From Streptomyces sp. CB01249 (GTDB lineage Bacteria > Actinomycetota > Actinomycetes > Streptomycetales > Streptomycetaceae), in the NCBI RefSeq assembly GCF_001905735.1, contig NZ_LISW01000003.1, positions 682,341 through 746,340 of the forward strand: DNA of 64,000 nt, given 5' to 3'. Below, one piece after another: positions 59,931 to 64,000 of the stretch. The position numbers and the translations under genes are program-made. Numbering within the stretch: position 1 is the first letter of the stretch; every line of letters starts with the position of its first letter. Under the pieces are notes generated by a model. It saw only the letters and a list, made by a program, of their open reading frames with translations, ran no database searches and was not told where the DNA came from.

Positions 59931-61181
59931 ATGCCCAGGCGCCAGGGGTACGCCCTGCTCATAGCCCTCGTGGCGGGTACCGCCGCGCTCGCCGCAGCCG
60001 TGGCGTTCGCCGGTTCCCTGCTGTTCAACGGGGACAGGGCGACGGCCGCCGCCGCTACGACCCCGCAGGGCGTGGCGCACAGCCCGGCCGCCCCGGCGCA
60101 CTCCTCCGGCCACTGGCTCGCCACCTGGGCGGCGTCGCCCGTCGCGGGCGTGGCCGACCCGGCGCAGGCACAGGACCAGAGCAGCCGTGTCATCCGCAAC
60201 GTCGTGCACACCAGCATCGGCGGCACCGAGGCCCGTGTGACGCTGTCCAACCTGTTCGGTACGCAGCCCCTGCTCATCGACCGCGTCACCGTGAACACCC
60301 GCCCCGTGACGTTCCGGGGGGCCTCGTCCGTCACGGTCGCCGCCGGCGGGCAGACCGTCAGCGACGCCGTCGCCGTCCCGGTCGACGCGGACGCCGACCT
60401 CGTGGTCACCCTGCGCACCCCGACCGCCGACGGGCCGGTCACCACGCACCCCAACAGCCACCAGACCTCGTACACCGAGGCCGAGGGAGGCACCTGGTCC
60501 ACCACCCAGTGGCGCTACCTCACCGCCGTCGACGTGCGGGGCGGCGAGGCGCGGGCGACCGGGACCCTGGTCGCGTTCGGCGACTCGCTCACCGCCGGCT
60601 CCGGCTCCACCACCGACGCCAACACCCGCTGGCCGGACGCCCTCGCCGACCGGCTGCACGGCCGCTACGCGGTGGTCAACGAGGGCATCGGCGGCAACCG
60701 CCTCCTGCGCGACGGCATCGGCCCGCGCGCCCTCGACCGCTTCGAGCGCGACGTCCTCGGCGTCTCCGGCGCGAAGACCGTCGTCATCGCGCTGGGCATC
60801 AACGACATCCAGGCGCTCCCGAGGGAGACCGACCCCGCGCGGATCACCGGCGCCCTGCGCGCCCTCGCCGACCGGGCCCACGCCCGGGGCCTGAAGGTCA
60901 TCGGCGCGACCCTCATGCCGTACCGGGGCTCGGCGGTCTGGACGGCCGGCGGGGACCGGGTGCGGCAGCAGGTCAACGCGGAGATCCGGGCGGGCGGGGT
61001 CTTCGACGAGGTTCTCGACTTCGACCGGTCCCTGCGCGACCCGGCCCACCCTCAGCAGTTGCGCGCCCCGTACGACTCCGGCGACCACCTGCACCTCAAC
61101 GACGCCGGGTACGCCCGCCTGGCGTCGCTGCTGGACGTGGACACCCTGACCGGGGACAAGCCGAAGGTCGACGCCCTCTGA
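59931..61181 (+). CDS. secreted SGNH-family esterase/lipase
   Basis: A 416-aa exported hydrolase. Signal helix ALLIALVAGTAALAAAVAF. An N-terminal beta domain (HWLATWAASPVAG to YLTAVDV) precedes the GDSL domain: FGDSLTAGSGS (Ser, block I), GIGGNRLL (block II), IALGINDIQ (Asn, block III) and DHLHLNDAGY (Asp-His, block V). It splits esters outside the cell. AAGGAG precedes the ATG. Substrate unknown. Confidence 0.92.
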   Translation: MPRRQGYALLIALVAGTAALAAAVAFAGSLLFNGDRATAAAATTPQGVAHSPAAPAHSSGHWLATWAASPVAGVADPAQAQDQSSRVIRNVVHTSIGGTEARVTLSNLFGTQPLLIDRVTVNTRPVTFRGASSVTVAAGGQTVSDAVAVPVDADADLVVTLRTPTADGPVTTHPNSHQTSYTEAEGGTWSTTQWRYLTAVDVRGGEARATGTLVAFGDSLTAGSGSTTDANTRWPDALADRLHGRYAVVNEGIGGNRLLRDGIGPRALDRFERDVLGVSGAKTVVIALGINDIQALPRETDPARITGALRALADRAHARGLKVIGATLMPYRGSAVWTAGGDRVRQQVNAEIRAGGVFDEVLDFDRSLRDPAHPQQLRAPYDSGDHLHLNDAGYARLASLLDVDTLTGDKPKVDAL

Positions 61182-61182
61182 G

Positions 61183-61866
61183 CTAGCTGCCCTCGCCCTT
61201 CTCCAGGCGGCCCCGCCCGCGCTCCGCCTCCCGCAGCCGCTGCTTCTCCGCCTTGCTGCGCTTGTGCTCCACCCCGACGCCGCCCATGAGCGCGAAGCCG
61301 GTGACGCGGACCCGGGGCGCGTCGGGCGCGGGGGCCGACTCCTCCTTGGTGTCCTCCCCGAAGCCGCCCATGATGCCGATGCCCCGGACCTCCACGTTGA
61401 GGTCCGGCGGGACCGCCACCCGGAGGCCGCCCATGATCGTGAAGCAGCGGATGACGGTCTCGCGGGACTCGAAGCTCGCCTCGCGCAGGTCGATGTCGCC
61501 GCCGCCCCACATCACGAACGCGGTGAACACCTTGCCGATCGTCCAGTTGCCCCGGCGGCGGAAACCGCCCCAGAACGCGAAGCCGCCGGTCGACGTGGCA
61601 GGCCGCCCGATCCGCTCGGACCAGCGGGCCGCCGAGCCCGACCGGGGCTGCACGACGGCGGGCGCCGACGAGGCGGAGCCGACGGCCGGCAGGTCGCGGA
61701 CGAGCGGTTCCAGCTCGCCGTGCGTCCGCGCCTTGTAGGCGCTGTCGAGGCGCTGCTCGAACTCCTCCATCTCCAGACGCCCTTCGGCGACCGCCTCACG
61801 CAGGATCTCGGCAACACGTTCACGCTCGGCGTCGGAGGCCCGCATATCGGGGAGTTCGCTCGTCAT
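61183..61866 (-). CDS. DUF1707 protein with LiaF-like C-terminal domain
   Basis: A 227-aa protein. The N-terminal DUF1707 (MRASDAERERVAEILREAVAEGRLEMEEFEQRLDSAYKARTHGEL) is followed by a linker. A beta-rich repeat domain follows, like the C-terminus of LiaF/YvqF (VFTAFVMWGGGDIDLREASF, IMGGLRVAVPPDLNVEVRGIGIMGGFG). The charged end is probably cytoplasmic. LiaF-like parts sense envelope stress in Firmicutes; role in Streptomyces unproven. Convergent with the esterase gene. Confidence 0.88.
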   Translation of the reverse strand: MTSELPDMRASDAERERVAEILREAVAEGRLEMEEFEQRLDSAYKARTHGELEPLVRDLPAVGSASSAPAVVQPRSGSAARWSERIGRPATSTGGFAFWGGFRRRGNWTIGKVFTAFVMWGGGDIDLREASFESRETVIRCFTIMGGLRVAVPPDLNVEVRGIGIMGGFGEDTKEESAPAPDAPRVRVTGFALMGGVGVEHKRSKAEKQRLREAERGRGRLEKGEGS

Positions 61867-61893
61867 ACCGCGCAGCCTATTGAACGGCCGCCC

Positions 61894-62898
61894 TCACGTC
61901 ACCGGCTCCCCGGGCCGCTCGCGCGCGTACATCTTCGCGATCACCGCCTCGATGTCCGGCTCCCGCACCGAAAGGTCCGCCAACGGGTACTCCGCGGCGA
62001 TCCGTGCCACCAGCGGAGCCGCCGAGGCGGACGCCGGGAAGGCCAGCCACTGGCGCGGCCCCTCCACCTTCACCGTCCGCACCGAGGGCTCCGACTCCAG
62101 CCGGATCGGCGGGAGTTCGCGCTCCAGGTCGACCACGAGCGTCCGCTCGCTCTCCCCCACCTCGTGCAGCCCGGCCAGCGCACCGTCGTACATCAGCCGG
62201 CCGTGGTCGATCACCATCACCCGGCTGCACAACTGCTCGATGTCCGTGAGGTCATGGGTCGTCAGCAGCACCGTCGTCCCGCGCTCCGCGTTCAAGTCCC
62301 GCAGGAACTGACGCACCTTGGCCTTGGACACCACGTCGAGGCCGATCGTCGGCTCGTCCAGATACAGCACCTCCGGGTCGTGCAGCAGCGCCGCCGCGAT
62401 GTCCCCGCGCATCCGCTGCCCCAGCGACAGCTGGCGCACCGGTACGTCCAACAGCTCACCCAGGTCGAGGAGTTCGACGCACCGGTCGAGGTTGGCCCGG
62501 AAGCGCGCGTCCGGCACCCGGTACATGCGGTGCATCAGCCGGTACGAGTCGCGCAGCGGCAGGTCCCACCAGAGCGTCGTGCGCTGGCCGAAGACCACAC
62601 CGATCCGGTGCGCCAGCCGCGTGCGCTCCCGCGAGGGGTCGATGCCCGCGACGCGCAGGGAGCCGCCGCTCGGCGTGAGGATGCCCGTCAGCATCTTGAT
62701 CGTGGTCGACTTCCCGGCCCCGTTCGGCCCGATGTAGCCGACCATCTCGCCGCGCTCCACCCGGAAGCTGATCCCGTCGACCGCCCGCACCTGGCGCCGC
62801 TCGCCGCGCAGGAAGCCCGTCCTGCGGCGGACGTCGAAGACCTTCTCCAGCCGGTCCAGCTCGATGAAGGCCGTCCCGCTGTCCGTGTCCCTGCTCAT
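61894..62898 (-). CDS. ABC transporter ATP-binding protein (ABC-2 type)
   Basis: A 334-aa ATPase: Walker A YIGPNGAGKSTTIKML, signature RQLSLGQRMRGDIAAALL, Walker B VLYLDEPTIGLD, switch TTHDLTDIEQL. The sequence FLRGERRQVRAVDGISF and GQRTTLWWDLPLRDSY mark the subgroup that works with DUF990-type permeases. GGGAG precedes the ATG. It is the third gene of an operon with two permeases upstream. Confidence 0.92.
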   Translation of the reverse strand: MSRDTDSGTAFIELDRLEKVFDVRRRTGFLRGERRQVRAVDGISFRVERGEMVGYIGPNGAGKSTTIKMLTGILTPSGGSLRVAGIDPSRERTRLAHRIGVVFGQRTTLWWDLPLRDSYRLMHRMYRVPDARFRANLDRCVELLDLGELLDVPVRQLSLGQRMRGDIAAALLHDPEVLYLDEPTIGLDVVSKAKVRQFLRDLNAERGTTVLLTTHDLTDIEQLCSRVMVIDHGRLMYDGALAGLHEVGESERTLVVDLERELPPIRLESEPSVRTVKVEGPRQWLAFPASASAAPLVARIAAEYPLADLSVREPDIEAVIAKMYARERPGEPVT

Positions 62899-62924
62899 GC
62901 CGCTCCCTCTCCCTACTCCGTCCG

Positions 62925-63794
62925 TCAACTTCCCGTACTCCGGTACGCCCGCAGCCCCGCCCGCCACACCAGGCCCGCCCCGGTCGCGCAGACGGCGGCC
63001 ACCACCGGCGGCAGGAACGCCACCCCGTCCGGCAGCCCCAACGGCAGCTCCCGGCCCAGTACGTACAGCGCCGGCAGCCAGTTCACGAAGGCCAGCGGCA
63101 CCACGAAGGTCACCCCGCGCACCAGGTCCTTCGCGAAGATCGTCGGCGGGTACTGGAGCAGCGTGTTGCCCCCGTACGTGAACGAGTTCTGCACCTGCGA
63201 GGCGTCCTGCGCGATGAACTGGAACGCCCCGCCCGCCACGAACACCGCCCCGAAGATCACCGACCCGCTCAGCAGCATCAGCGGCAGCACGACCACCTTG
63301 GCCAAGGTCCAGTCGATGTCCGCCGCCACCAGCCCGTAGCCGAGCACCAGCAGCCCCTGGGTGATCCGGCCCAGCCTGCGCAGCGCGAAGCGGTCGGCCG
63401 CCACCTGCGCGAGAACCGGGACCGGCCGCACCAGCAGCGTGTCCAACGTGCCGTCGCGCACCCGGCGGCCCAGCCGGTCCATCGACCCCATCAGCAGGTC
63501 CGCCAGGCCGAACGCCGTCCCCGAAGCCCCGTACAGCAGGGCGATCTCCGGGAGCGCGTAGCCGCCCAGCGCGTCGACGTGCGCGAACATCAGCATGATC
63601 GTCACGAAGTCGAACGCCGTCGCCGTGAAGTTGCCGACCGCCGTCATCAGGAACGACGCCCGGTACGCCATCGTGGACCGCAGCCACATCGACACGATCA
63701 GCCCGTACGCCCGCACCCCCTCGACCAGCCGCGACCGCGGGGCGAACACCGCCTCCGGCGCCTCCGGTCCGGCCGCCTCCACCACCTCAGCCAC
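62925..63794 (-). CDS. ABC-2 type (DUF990) permease
   Basis: A 289-aa membrane protein with about six helices: STMAYRASFLMTAVGNFTATAFDFVTIMLMF, DGTLDTLLVRPVPVLAQVAADRFALRRLGR and GNTLLQYPPTIFAKDLVRGVTFVVPLAFVNWLPALYVLG, all matching DUF990 exporters. The start is GTG at 63794, overlapping the preceding permease by 8 bases. Confidence 0.88.
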   Translation of the reverse strand: MAEVVEAAGPEAPEAVFAPRSRLVEGVRAYGLIVSMWLRSTMAYRASFLMTAVGNFTATAFDFVTIMLMFAHVDALGGYALPEIALLYGASGTAFGLADLLMGSMDRLGRRVRDGTLDTLLVRPVPVLAQVAADRFALRRLGRITQGLLVLGYGLVAADIDWTLAKVVVLPLMLLSGSVIFGAVFVAGGAFQFIAQDASQVQNSFTYGGNTLLQYPPTIFAKDLVRGVTFVVPLAFVNWLPALYVLGRELPLGLPDGVAFLPPVVAAVCATGAGLVWRAGLRAYRSTGS

Positions 63795-64000
63795 CCTGGA
63801 CCACCACCCTCCGCGTCGCCACGCCCTGCACCATCCGCCCCACCAGCAGCAACACCGCGGCCCAGGACGCCTGGAACACGTACACCCGCGCCAGACCCCA
63901 GCCCGTGTGCTTGCCCAGGAACACATCCGCCGGCACCTGAAGCAGCGCCGACCACGGCATCAGCCGCGCCACCTCGCCCAGCAGCCCCGGGAACAAGCTG
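63787..64000 (-). CDS. ABC-2 type (DUF990) permease, N-terminal part outside the window
   Basis: The last 70 codons of a second permease of the same operon (ARLMPWSALLQVPADVFLGKHTGWGLARVYVFQASWAAVLLLVGRMVQ). The frame is open to base 64000. With the next two genes it makes a heterodimeric ABC-2 exporter. Confidence 0.82.
   Translation of the reverse strand, partial: SLFPGLLGEVARLMPWSALLQVPADVFLGKHTGWGLARVYVFQASWAAVLLLVGRMVQGVATRRVVVQGG

Overview
The window is chromosomal DNA from a high-GC actinomycete, almost certainly a Streptomyces. GC is about 70-75%, codons end in G or C, GTG and TTG starts are common, and the gene families are typical of the genus: SARP regulator, HTH/DUF397 pairs, an LAxTG sortase substrate, an AA10 LPMO, a mannanase behind a CebR-like operator, and type I-E CRISPR repeats. 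No rRNA, insertion sequence, integrase or phage gene was seen. Both ends cut through a gene.

Region 1 (1-19.7 kb) is mostly housekeeping and secretion. It holds the end of an MFS exporter, a secreted LPMO, an SPFH protein next to an NlpC/P60 cell-wall hydrolase, tRNA-Lys(CTT), a class F sortase operon with a nearby LAxTG protein, and a NagD-like phosphatase. A ROK repressor faces an oxidoreductase operon across a perfect 12-3-12 palindrome. Then come an FAH-family enzyme, a second-type YidC insertase with an unusual 5' leader, a solute symporter with its DUF3311 partner, and a stand-alone SRA-HNH (type IV) restriction enzyme.

Region 2 (19.7-39.7 kb) is a biosynthetic cluster for a ribosomally made, post-translationally modified peptide of the azole/dehydroamino-acid (TOMM) class. 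Two regulators (TrmB/LuxR type and SARP type) precede a co-directional run: E1-like leader-binding protein, YcaO, SagB dehydrogenase, LanB glutamylation enzyme, LanB-type elimination protein, M50 peptidase with a PqqD-like domain, ABC ATPase, ABC permease and a second YcaO. Most of the junctions overlap by a few bases, so this is very probably one operon. The 56-residue precursor is encoded on the opposite strand just after it; its last 21 residues are Ser, Thr and Cys only, apart from the final Ala. The expected chemistry is azoline formation on Cys (and perhaps Ser/Thr), oxidation to azoles, tRNA-Glu-dependent glutamylation and elimination of Ser/Thr, leader removal and export. Only one elimination/pyridine-synthase-type protein is present, so a linear, goadsporin-like product is more likely than a macrocyclic thiopeptide. 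This is the best candidate for an undescribed system in the window.

Region 3 (39.7-48.3 kb) is accessory. Three short type I-E CRISPR arrays without cas genes all lie in the same orientation and have related leaders. Between them are a lipoprotein, a PIMT-like methyltransferase, an XRE/DUF5753 regulator with two tandem DUF397 proteins, and a GNAT. Aminoglycoside-kinase-like genes lie on either side.

Region 4 (48.3-64 kb) carries a DoxX-like protein, a sugar O-acetyltransferase, a secreted GH5 mannanase with FnIII and CBM2 domains, a DHFR-like reductase, a TetR/SDR divergent pair, a Ser/Thr kinase, a large imperfect inverted repeat, a TetR-MFS operon, a DUF445 protein, an SGNH esterase, a DUF1707 protein and the start of an ABC-2 transporter operon that runs off the end.
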